NCBI GenBank assembly: GCA_036346205.1
Contig: JARFJB010001987.1
Location: 4,834,501-4,898,500, forward strand
Direction of reading: 5' to 3'
Length of the DNA stretch: 64,000 nucleotides
Origin: Vesta saturnalis
Lineage: Eukaryota; Arthropoda; Insecta; Coleoptera; Lampyridae
Position 1 is the first letter of the stretch. Each line of letters opens with the position of its first letter. The position numbers were made by a program, and so were the translations under genes. A model generated the notes under the pieces. It had not been told where the DNA came from. It did no database searches and saw only the letters and a list, made by a program, of their open reading frames with translations. Shown piece after piece: positions 47,128 to 56,124 of this stretch.

Positions 47128-47482
47128 GATCCACAATTTCTTTAAGTTGATGTAGTTTTTCCTCCAACACTAGATAAGCGTTAAAGTTCCCTTTAACAGC
47201 TTTCTGAATTGCTTGCAGACAAAAATCAAGGTATCCTTTACTTATAGCATCACCATCTTCTTCTGGATCCCCCAACTTGGTCAAACGGTTTCCATCCAAA
47301 TTCAACCTTGTCGATAAATAGTATTGCTTGGTGATGACATCTTGAGGATCTATGGGGTTGGCAACATTGCTGAGTCTCTTATTCTCGATATCGAATTGAT
47401 TATCATCAATAAGTTGAAACTGAGGGGTTAATTTCTTAAATTGATACTGGGCATGTGACCGTCCAAATTTATCAAGAGGCAT
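47102..47482 (-). CDS. Fibre-like protein with tail-fibre-type repeats
   Basis: An intact 126-codon gene starting ATG 47480-47482 (MPLDKFGRSHAQYQF). Two copies of a motif known from phage tail fibres follow: KRLSNVANPIDPQDVITKQYY and NRLTKLGDPEEDGDAISKGYL. Each has a hydrophobic strand, a (D/N)P turn, an acidic pair, (V/A)I-(T/S)K and an aromatic residue. The C-terminal 45 residues are a likely coiled coil (LQAIQKAVKGNFNAYLVLEEKLHQL). The architecture suggests a trimeric spike or fibre on the particle; this is inference. Its start lies two bases after the stop of the upstream gene, and its 3' end overlaps the integrase start, so all three share one transcript. Confidence 0.7.
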   Translation of the reverse strand: MPLDKFGRSHAQYQFKKLTPQFQLIDDNQFDIENKRLSNVANPIDPQDVITKQYYLSTRLNLDGNRLTKLGDPEEDGDAISKGYLDFCLQAIQKAVKGNFNAYLVLEEKLHQLKEIVDHVQITTRQ

Positions 47483-47483
47483 T

Positions 47484-48554
47484 TTAGTTATGATATGTCG
47501 ACATCAATGCAGTCTGATTTATATTGTTCAGAAAACTAGTGTTTGGTCTTTCAATGTATCCATCTTCATACAATTCCTCTACAATTGATATTATATCATT
47601 TACGACACCGGTGTTTCCAGCCAATTTTTCTGCCCACAATACTTCTAGATCACGAATTAGTTCATGTACATCATTCCAATACTTATATTCAATCGGCCTG
47701 TTTGTTAATTCCTTAAAAACATAGCTCCACCTCCCTGAGTTGAGGGTGATGACAGCAAGGGTTTAATTATTTGTGTATACTTTTGCTGCGGCTTCCTCGA
47801 ATCTGTCCACTTACATCATAATCTCGCCTTGCAACATTCGTAGCTGCTAAAATACGTTTATAATTCTTTCTATCCTTTGAATTTACTAGATTTAAATCGG
47901 GTTCATTCATAATAAGCAGATCATATAAACCTGGAGTCCCTTTATACGTGACACCATTAATGATCATATCCTTTCCTTTAATTGTGATGGGGTATTACCA
48001 ATTGCCCATTTGTCTGTTTTGGTGTCGTAGTGGACTCCATAAGTGTGATCAATAGCACCTTCAAGATCCCTCATAATACGTTCAACATATATACGAGGTA
48101 ATTCGTGGTACTGCTCGAGAAATTCTTCAGAGATGGGTTCATTACAGGAATCATCTGTGATACTAAGAGGTTCTTCCTCCTCGGCAGTAATCTCTCCTAC
48201 GACAGATGTTTCTAGGAAAGGTGGTGTACGAGGAGGGGGATTTATTTGAAATAGCGGAAGTTGAGCTAGGGGGCTTGTCTTCCTTGGTGAAAGGAAGTGT
48301 GGTGGGCTAGTAGTAGCATGTTTTCTTCGAAATATGAACAAAGGTGAGTTTTTGGGTTTAACGGACTCCTTTGTTTTCTTATCAGGATGCATTTTATTCG
48401 ATATTTCAGTTAGGGGTTCTATTAGAGGTTTATAAGTACTTTCAAACGTTCTTTCATTATCAATGCGGGTAGTTTTAAGACTGTTGTATTTCTGCTGTAT
48501 TATTTTACGAGCCTGAATAATTTTTCGCTTTAATATCATCTCCTTATTATCCAT
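47484..48554 (-). pseudogene. Conserved Polinton protein of unknown function
   Basis: ATG at 48552-48554 (MDNKEMILKRKII). The N-terminal 50 residues are a basic predicted coiled coil. A Pro-rich middle (LPLFQINPPPRTPPFLE) and an acidic stretch (EITAEEEE) follow. The C-terminal part, in shifted frames, has TYKGTPGLYDLLI (about 47945), RKNYKRILAATN, and near 47660 YKYWNDVHELIRDLEVLW then LAGNTGVVNDIISIVEEL. The TPGLY-LL and NTG...I-EEL blocks recur in Polinton-derived proteins of insects and cnidarians; function is not established. Frame breaks at about 47965 and 47765. Full length would be about 355 residues. It lies between ATPase and fibre-like genes. Confidence 0.7.
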
Positions 48555-48615
48555 TGTAGCAAAAGGGCTGTTAATACCTAAACGGATGTGTAACTACTAA
48601 GCCACTGAAATCAGG

Positions 48616-49298
48616 CTAAGGTATTATATATTCATCAAACCTTTTCCTATAGCGACCATTATTGACTTCAGCATCCTTATTTATGACTATGAACCAAACG
48701 GATCTATCCAGCACTTTGAACACATATCCCTAAACAATGTCATGCTTATGGTGGGGCTTACATGATCCTCATACACATGTTTTAGGTTTAATTCATCTTG
48801 CTCAAATAATATAATTAGATTCGCATTGTCACGAATTAATTGCTTTGGAATTTTACTGTAAGTTTGACCCAAATAGAAACAATCAATATCGTTATGTCTA
48901 CCCATAGAAAAAATATGCTCTTATGTTATTTTGCTTTTCACAGGCGATATCATCAAAGATAAAGATAGAATTTGCTTTTGCACAATTCGGCTCAATCACA
49001 TCTTGATTATCACTGAACGTAAAGTAACCCATGTCCTTTATCGGAAGTAAGATTTCCTGTAAAAGTTTGTACTTGTTTTGATTTAATGATTTGGAGTATA
49101 CGTATACATGTTTAAATTTCAAACCGTTTTTCTCAGTAAGCAAACTAATCATTGCGTTTGTTTTGCCGCAGTTGGAGGGCCACATATAATGCCACGTATA
49201 CTATTAGGAAGTAAATCACCATGTTTCGAAGTACCAGACTTTTCATCAAAGTCATGATTTTGAATTGGTAGTTTTTGTTTCTGCGCAACTACTTTCAT
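48616..49298 (-). pseudogene. ATP: FtsK/HerA-type (A32-like) DNA packaging ATPase
   Basis: Pumps DNA into the capsid. Start ATG 49296-49298 (MKVVAQKQKLPIQN). A Walker A motif of the GPSNCGKTN type is split by a frameshift at about 49165 (ICGPP in one frame, SNCGKTNAM in the next). Walker B is NSIFIFDDIACEK near 48955. A downstream conserved block reads YLGQTYSKIPKQLIRDNANL (about 48870-48815), with the Gln of the sensor region. A second frameshift lies near 48900. The last part (VINKDAEVNNGRY) is in a third frame and stops at 48616. Length of about 225 residues fits Polinton ATPases. Confidence 0.9.
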
Positions 49299-50570
49299 CT
49301 TTGATGGATGAAATGAAACTAAACGAATAATTACAACATTTTTATTTATATAATACAGATTATAATTTTTCACTTCTCCGGTGAGTGGGTTGTACTGCAC
49401 AATAGCATCGTGGAGAATAAGACCATAGGCAACGATTCCATTATCGAAAGGTGTTAGAGTTTCCATTTCCAATTTGATGTCTACTGTTGAGTTTTTAAGG
49501 ATTCATTCTGTTTAGAACAGTCCATTACAAATACTGGACATGATTTGAATTCGGTGTAGTTGAATAACGCATCTGTATTATCTTCATCATAGTAGTCACA
49601 TCGGAAGTTCAAAAATTGCGATAGGCAGGTATGTATTGGTTAGCACTGAAGTTCAAATGCATTGCTTCATAGGGATAATACTCTGAATTCAGATGTACTT
49701 TAAGGTTCCTGATGTTAATGTGATCAAAATTTCCGGCTCTTGCAGACTTTGTGTACCTTTTACCTTGTTGGAATGCAACAATTATCCAGCGTGGTTTTTC
49801 TAGTTGCGTTGACGTTTTTATTGGCCATATATCAGAGGTTGCTTGTTTTAAAGCAGGTAATTCATATAACTCCCATTGACGAAATGGAACAGTAACAATA
49901 GAATTCTTATTTATTCCTTCAAACAAGTCCAGTTTCGCGGCATCACTAAGGGTTAAGTGTGGTACTTTCCATTGAATTTTATTTAGGGTTATTTCCGCAT
50001 CAACGTCACCATAGTAGCAGTTTGTATCGCTTCTAGATCGAATTAAAATCAACTCTTGACGCATATTCACGATCACTTGACGATAATCCTCCATTATTCC
50101 AAATATGTGGTTCAATGGTATGCATACTGTAAAGGATTTTTCTCCATTTCCTCATCGAATTCTACTTGTAATGGTTCCTCATTCTTTGGTGACCACCCCA
50201 AATGGCTTAATGCTTTGCTCTTGCTTGTCGTATAAGAAATATATCCTTTAAGTGTAGATGTTATGCCGGGATTTCGGCAAACGTCCACTCTTTGACCGCC
50301 TAACTCATAACGAATCTCTTCGAAAAGGAAGTTGGGGAAATTATTGGTTAAGTTGCATGATTTTCCTTCATCTTCTTTCTTCAGGTTACCTTCTATGTAC
50401 AGAAAACTATCATAAGTAGCTGTAATTAGATCCTGACTTTGAATTAAAATGCGTATTTCTTCGGAAGGTCCATACTTAGAAGAGCCATACGGAAGATAGG
50501 TGTGAGTATCTGATTTAATTATAGCATCATCAAAATGTACGTTTTGAAAGATGTTTAATGATTCAGTCAT
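49299..50570 (-). pseudogene. MCP: Major capsid protein, double jelly-roll
   Basis: The main shell protein, forming hexon-like trimers from two stacked jelly-rolls. ATG at 50568-50570 (MTESLNIFQNVHFDDAI). First segment: SFLYIEGNL, FLFEEIRYELGGQRVD and NPGITSTLKGYISY, to 50112. Second segment (50115-49609): HIFGIMEDYRQVIVNMRQEL and KPRWIIVAFQQGKR. Third segment: DALFNYTEFKSCPVFVMDC (near 49545). Last: FDNGIVAYGLILHDAIVQYN (near 49430). Frame breaks lie near 50113 and 49612, plus one near 49490. The final open frame (49472-49149) runs without a stop into the ATPase gene, so the capsid stop codon has been lost. Total of about 410 residues. Confidence 0.88.
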
Positions 50571-50574
50571 TGTG

Positions 50575-51320
50575 TAGATGCAATGAGGGTTGATGAGTAA
50601 TTAAAGATTTACTAAAGGGATGATGTCTTTTATATGAATTTCTTCTCAAACTTTTAAATTAATTGTTATTAATTATGCCTTTTACAGTTTGTTTACTTTA
50701 TATTTTTCAAGAATGCACTATAAAAGCTTTCATTGTTATACAAAGAAAATCCTTGTTCACATTAAATATTGCATTTTTTAAATTACATACTTTTGAATGC
50801 AAACCTATTGTTATTTATAGCGAAACCTTTTTCATTTTCATTAATTATTATATTACTAGTTATGCAATGTAGTTTTGGCAAGTTTTAAAGTTATTAAAAA
50901 TAATTTTTAAGAATGCAGATGTGTGTGTTTTATACAAAGAAAGTCTTTATTAGCTTGAATTTTTTTATACATTCCTACAAATTTTTAAGAATGCAAATGC
51001 TATTATTAACAAAGAAAACCCATTGTTCAATAAAACATTGCATATTTTAGATGAATACATTCAGAGTGATACAATAATTTCAGGTTGCGATGTGTGTGTA
51101 AGCGGACATATCATTGTGTAAAAGAGATAGACATTAAAGTAAACTTCATTCAACAAATTTAACATTTCTTAGAGATACATTAATTCTATTAAAATGTACG
51201 CTTGAAACACGTTTAATGGTTTGCTCACTCAGAACTTTCAATCCAATTGATGTTAAAAGTATTTCTCTGCAGATGTTAACTGCAATGAGGGTTGATTGGG
51301 TCTTTTGTATGGAATTGTCC
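50575..51320. repeat. Capsid-gene spacer with A+T-rich repeats and a partial duplication
   Basis: No gene is seen. Three diverged units each contain AAGAATGCA (near 50708, 50909 and 50990), ACAAAGAAA and TTGTTCA-type blocks. A block at about 51195-51310 (AAATGTACGCTTGAAA, GTTTAATG, then CAATGAGGGTTGATT) resembles 50533-50595, which covers the start and leader of the capsid gene. A segmental duplication of the capsid 5' end is the simplest reading. Confidence 0.55.
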
Positions 51321-51325
51321 TGTGA

Positions 51326-52028
51326 TTAATTCGCAGACCCATGTTCTTTTAGTTCTAAGCGTACTGTGAATGGTTCACTTTCACCAAAGTCTATTAACTC
51401 ACCCTTTGATTTGTCAATTTGATTGTTATATTACTGATTATGTCTGTGTTTATTTCTAAATACTGAGTGTTGGTTGGAACTTTATCCAGACGATAGCCGA
51501 GGGCACGGAAACGTCAATTTCGTATATTACCTTTGCAGGTTTACCGTTTCGATAAGATCCCTTTATGATGTTGCACTCACATGCAGATTAAGTGTGTTTA
51601 ATTATTTGGATGTCTAACGCAGATGTGTGGAGAACGTTCGCTTTTAGTATTCTAGGCTCAAACCCGAGCATGCGGCCAATGCTACTCTCTTTAGTAAAAT
51701 CGATCTCAAATGAACTGTTTATCTCACACTTAAGCGTATTGTTGTTTGCCCTAATGAAAAATTTTTCTGTGGGTATCTTTGATTTCAAGTAAGCACTAAT
51801 TTCATCTAACTCATAGGCACCGTGTGGAATATTAATCACTCGCAAATGAGATGAATTTGTTCTAAAATAAAATCTATCGTTGCCCGTATAAATGTTTCTA
51901 ATGCTGTTGCAACCGTAAAATCCCACCAATCCAACAACGTATTTCTTCTCCAAATCTAGCTCTATCGGTGGGTAGAAGTTGCAGCTAGCTATGTTACCAA
52001 CACCTTCTAAACTGAATGTTATTGACAT
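51326..52028 (-). pseudogene. mCP: Penton-type minor capsid protein (single jelly-roll)
   Basis: Closes the capsid vertices. ATG at 52026-52028 (MSITFSLEGVGNIASCNF), then YPPIELDLEKKYVVGLVGF, RFYFRTNSSHLRVINIPHGA, YELDEISAYLK and SSIGRMLGFEPRI. The 146-codon frame ends at 51588. Continuing in other frames: GKPAKVIYEIDVSVPS (near 51530), TNTQYLEINTDI (near 51470) and GELIDFGESEPFTVRLELKE (about 51400-51340), the typical last strands of a jelly-roll capsid protein. The stop is at 51326. Three frame breaks. Total length of about 234 residues. The immediate upstream neighbour is the protease. Confidence 0.82.
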
Positions 52029-52055
52029 AACTGAGAAAATTTAAGGTTATGTTGA

Positions 52056-52400
52056 TTATTTATATAGAAATTGTAGGCATAGGTGCCCGCAAATAATGCT
52101 ATTAAATTCCTGATCTTGATTGTAATTATAATAAATTTTACATCCCAAGTAGTTAATCGCTTCAACTGGTGGTCGAAGATTACCGAAACTATCGTAATAC
52201 CATACCTTTAACTAGTTTCTAATGAGAAAATTAGGTCCATTGACTATCTAAGTTGATGATTCCAGATTCATTTTTCTGTGGTAATTTAGAGTATCTCTCA
52301 TAAAAATACCCTAAAGTATGGTACACCTTTGTGTATTTCTTTAAATCAATATCTGTTAACGCTCTTTCGGGTAATCTACTCAGTTTTTGGAAACGGTTTT
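52056..52400 (-). pseudogene. PRO: Adenain-like cysteine protease, damaged
   Basis: Ulp1/adenain-type proteases cleave capsid precursors during maturation. Reading leftward: LPERALTDIDLKKYTKVYH (about 52370), FYERYSKLPQKNESGIINLD (about 52290), then stops at about 52240. Reading resumes with YYDSFGNLRPPVEAINYLG (about 52190-52130) and NSIICGHLCLQFLYK-stop (52056). The Asp of the DSFG block and the CGH/C region of the nucleophile are visible. The segment that should carry the catalytic His-Trp between NLD and the YYDSFG block is missing or scrambled. It overlaps the 3' end of the PLA2/pX-like gene. Confidence 0.78.
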
Positions 52401-53147
52401 AAGTATAATGCACCTCCAGATTTGTATGGTTTTAGATAGAATGCGCCACCAGCGATCGATTCCATCATACGATTATGGCGCGATGTCTCCTCTTGCAATT
52501 TTTGGCATTTTTGCATCATTGACTGCTTTGGCAATTCCCGATGCACCGCCAGCTAAAGCACCGATTGCTGATAATCCTGCGAATAACGGAATAAGAAATG
52601 GCAAAACACCTCCTTGTTTAGGTAAGGGAATTACTCTAGGAACTTTAATGTTTTTCTTTCCCCCCAACCTTTTTACTACACGTTTTGCCGTTGACAGTGC
52701 TGACTTTATTGTGTCGGTGAAATCTCCGTTAGCCTTCATTTCTTTAGCTATTGTTTTCCGTACATGCAATAAACTTTCACCATTCTTCTTCTTGGACCGA
52801 CACCCCATCCCAAATTTTCTCTTTGCCTTCATGGTGGTACCGACTGCTAAAGCTGCAGCTCGTTCACCTAATGTTGCGTCTGCCGATTTAAAGCGTTCCC
52901 AAGCTTTTCTTCTAAAATTTTATCTGCTCTATGTCTACTTTCTAAATCTTGGTAGTCTCTATAACTGATATCATGCAGTTTGCACTGCGCATCTAATTGA
53001 TTAATACCGGTCGCCGCGTGCTAGTCGTTTCTCTAATTTTGTACCAGGACCACAATAGTGGTAACCGGGTAAATGCAATTCCACCGGAAGTTTATTGATT
53101 AGTGTATTCACTAAACCACCTGCACTCTTCCGCTTCTTACCTATCAT
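52376..53147 (-). pseudogene. PLA2-domain / adenovirus pX-like virion protein
   Basis: A minor virion protein that joins a parvovirus-type phospholipase A2 domain to a basic, membrane-active part, as in adintoviruses. ATG at 53145-53147 (MIGKKRKSAGG). The PLA2 calcium loop is GYHYCGPGTKLEKRL (about 53070-53040) and the catalytic helix LDAQCKLHDISYRDYQD (about 52990-52940), with the His-Asp dyad intact. After a shift come AAALAVGTTMKAK, a basic SALSTAKRVVKRLGGKK stretch, then GVLPFLIPLFAGLSAIGALA (about 52600), a hydrophobic Gly/Ala-rich segment. The last residues (AGGAFYLKPYKSGGALYLKP) are in another frame before the stop at 52376. Frameshifts near 53015, 52910 and 52475. Confidence 0.85.
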
Positions 53148-53207
53148 TGTTCACCTTGATGGATAGGGTAGGGTATTTATACCTAAAATCGTGTAAAAAC
53201 TTTATTT

Positions 53208-54037
53208 TTAGTAAATGCTATACATTAGATAAGCAGGGCGATAGTACAATATTTCCATTAAACATACAGTGTTATGTGAATTAATATTATACTTGGCATT
53301 TATAACATCATCAATGTCTTTATAAATGTCATCATCACCGAATTCCTTCTCACGAAAACGACGGTAGTCAACCACTTGTCGTATGAATTTTTCATAGAAA
53401 CACACCAGATTGTAAGATTCAAGAAATTCCAATCTATAGCTTATTATATCCTTCAAATCGAATAGTTCCTCTATGTTATGGGCGTTGAATGTACACGAAC
53501 AACAGTTGTAGTTTTCTATCATAACAGTTTTCAAAATTCTCTCATATCCTTTAAGCAATTCCCAATTGTAATAAATACCGAGATTACTAGATAGAGATTC
53601 GTAATCTTGCTCATGTATTATATCCTCCTCGTTTACATGTGACCAATCAATTTGGCTTTCAATTTCTTGGGATCGAAGAAATTGTATTTCTACGTATGAA
53701 TACCATTCCATTCCTTCACGTCTAATATCACGCTGTTGCCACATCTCATACGCACTACTGGTGCAAGGTTAAGGTGTGTACTGTATCCAATTTCAATATG
53801 CGTATCGTTCGATAGTTTATAGGAAGCACAATCGATTAAGTATTCATTAGCTGCCTGTTTATACACCTCAGCCCTATGTTGAAATGATGATGACCAGTCG
53901 GAATAACCTTCATCTTGTTTCTCTTCATTTTTGCTACTACTACTACTACCATCACTATTTTGACAGCATGAACAACAAAATGTTAAATTATTGTTATTAC
54001 ATGAGGTATCCAGGAGCGATTTTATTGCTTTTTTCAT
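53208..54037 (-). pseudogene. Unknown first gene of the leftward Polinton unit
   Basis: ATG at 54035-54037 (MKKAIKSLLDTSCNN). A Cys-rich patch (FCCSCCQNSDGSSSS) and an acidic Ser-rich linker precede a folded-looking part: HIEIGYSTHLNLAPVVRMRC and SVILDVKEWNGI, to 53690. The overlapping frame continues YVEIQFLRSQEIESQIDWSH and runs, rich in Tyr, Asp and Glu, to the stop at 53208. A single frameshift near 53700 separates the parts, and about 276 residues would result. There is no membrane segment and no recognised domain. It is the promoter-proximal gene of the structural unit, just inside the right inverted repeat. Confidence 0.6.
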
Positions 54038-54271
54038 GACTTTACTTGTCCACAACCGCACTACGACTAAACACTACGAAATGAGCATGTTTACATATGG
54101 TTGGAGTAATGTTACATGATCCAGCAAAGGTATGTTAAGTACATCAAACTTCCCATAATATGTGTATTTACTTAAATCAATTTTTATCTGTATATTGTGG
54201 TAGTATAAAAAACGTTTTACTTGTTAGATGACCTAATCAGTCTGAACCATGCATCGTCTTTGTTCTCGGAA

Positions 54272-56118
54272 TTTCATAAGCTACGACTCAACAATAGATC
54301 GTCTTTATTCTTTTACCTTGAAAATTGTAAGCATAGACTTTGAAGCGTCGTATTTTTATAACTCGACTAGAAGAATGAATCACTTTTGTTCTTTACCTTG
54401 AAAATTGTAAGCATAGACTTTGAACAATGGGCCCTTTTGATTTCCTGAATTGAGATAACAATTTATTTCTAACTGAACAATGGATCGTCTTTGTTATCAG
54501 AGGTGTGACCTTGTAAGCATAAACTTTAAATCGTTGACAATGGATCGCCTTTATTCTTGATTTCTCAGAATCGAAGTGTATTTAGATAACAATCTATTTT
54601 TATAACTCATAAAACAATAGATCGTCTTTGTTCTCTCATGTGACCTTGTAAACGTAAACTTTGAAGCGTTGACAATAGACCGCCTTGTTCTTGATTTCCT
54701 AGAATTGAGGTAACAATCTATTTCTTACTGAACAATGAATCGCTTTTGTTCTCTCATGTGGCCTTGAAAATTGTAAACATAGACTTTGAAGCGTTGGCAA
54801 TGGATCACCTTTATTCTTGATTTCTCAGAATTGTATTTAGATAACAATCTATTTTATAACTAATCCAAACAATGGATCGTCTTTGTTCTCTCATGTGACC
54901 TTGTAAACGTAAACTTTGAAGCGTTGACAATGGAACGCCTTTGTTCTTGATTTCCTAGAATTGAGATGTATTTAGATAACAATCTATTTTTATAACTCAA
55001 CCAGAACAATGAATCGTCTTTGTTCTCTCATGTGTTGAAAATTGTAAGCATAGACTTTGAACAATGCATCGTCTTTGTTCTTGATTTCCTAGAATTTCAG
55101 AATGACTCAGCCAAACAATGAATCGTCTTTGTTATCAGAGGTGTGGCCTTATAAGCATAGACTTTGAAGCGTTGACAATACATCGCCTTTGTTATTGATT
55201 TCCTGGAATTGAGATGTGAATCTATTTTATAACTCGACCTGAACAATGAATCGTCTTTGTCCTTTTACATTGAAAATTGTAAGCACAGACTTTGAACAAT
55301 GGATCGCCTTTATTCTTGATTTCCTAAATTAGAAGCTATGACTCAGCCAAACAATGAATCGTCTTTGTTATCAGAGGTGTTGCCTTATAAGCATAGACTT
55401 TGAAGCGTTGACAATGGATCGCCTTTATTCTTGATTTCCTAGAATTGAGATAACAATCTATTTTATAAATCGACCAGAACAATGAATCGTCTTTGTTCAT
55501 ATCTCATGTAACCTTGAAAATTATAAGCATAGACTTTGAACCGTTGACAATGCATCGTCTTTGTTCTTGATTTCCTAGAATTGAGATGTATTAACTCGAC
55601 CTGAACAATAGATCACCTTCTCGTAAGAAACGTTGCGAAACAGCTATCTGTTTTAAACGGACCCCTGTTTTAGAAACGCTACCTGTTTTTAGAAACGGCT
55701 ACCTGTTTATAGGAATCGGCTACCTGTTTTAGGAAACGTCTACCTGTTTTGGGGGCGTGGTCATAGTAATCGTTGCTATGACCTTGAAGCATGCTTAGAC
55801 AACAATCTGTATCATACCTCAGGGCTTGAGACAGAGGTCAATGGACTTCCTTGAATTGGGGGGCGTGTCCTTGAAAATTTATTTCAAATTAACACTCAAC
55901 TGGACAATTGATTGGTGACCTTGACCACTTCCTGGCCTTGAAGACATACACGGAACGTGGCCTTGAAAAACATTGTATAATGTGATGATCTTGAGGAATA
56001 TGTATAGAGGTAATGGGTACGATGACCTTGAAAACCATTGACATTGATGTGCACTGTACGGGAAGGTGTATTATTATTATTATCAAAAGTGATCCAGGAT
56101 CGGCATAGCTATACTACT
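54272..56118. repeat. Polinton right terminal inverted repeat
   Basis: 1,847 bases, inverse of the left repeat; the match ends inside at TTTCATAAGCTACGACTCAA (54272-). It holds about ten of the 115-140 base units, each with AACAATGAATCGTCTTTGTT, TGATTTCCTAGAATT and AAGCATAGACTTTGAA. The left arm has about eight, which accounts for most of the 240-base length difference. Confidence 0.93.
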
Positions 56119-56124
56119 CCTAGT
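56119..56124. repeat. Polinton target-site duplication, right copy
   Basis: CCTAGT, identical to 40003-40008. It directly follows the terminal base of the right inverted repeat. Confidence 0.93.

Larger units (their letters stand above)
40009..56118. mobile_element. Polinton/Maverick (adintovirus-like) element, complete
   Basis: Length 16,110 bases, typical for the group (15-20 kb). The ends begin AGTAGTATAGCTATGCCGAT and are exact inverses at the outer border. It is flanked by the 6-base duplication CCTAGT. Gene content is the Polinton core set: protein-primed DNA polymerase B, integrase with chromodomain, adenain-like protease, packaging ATPase, double jelly-roll capsid protein and penton-type protein, with a PLA2/pX-like virion protein as in adintoviruses. 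Two divergent arms transcribe toward about 46200. Almost every gene carries frameshifts, so the copy cannot move or form particles by itself. Confidence 0.95.

Noticed and set aside
52387..52968. A 193-codon plus-strand frame
   Set aside because: It is the antisense of the PLA2/pX-like virion gene, whose minus-strand reading shows clear motifs.
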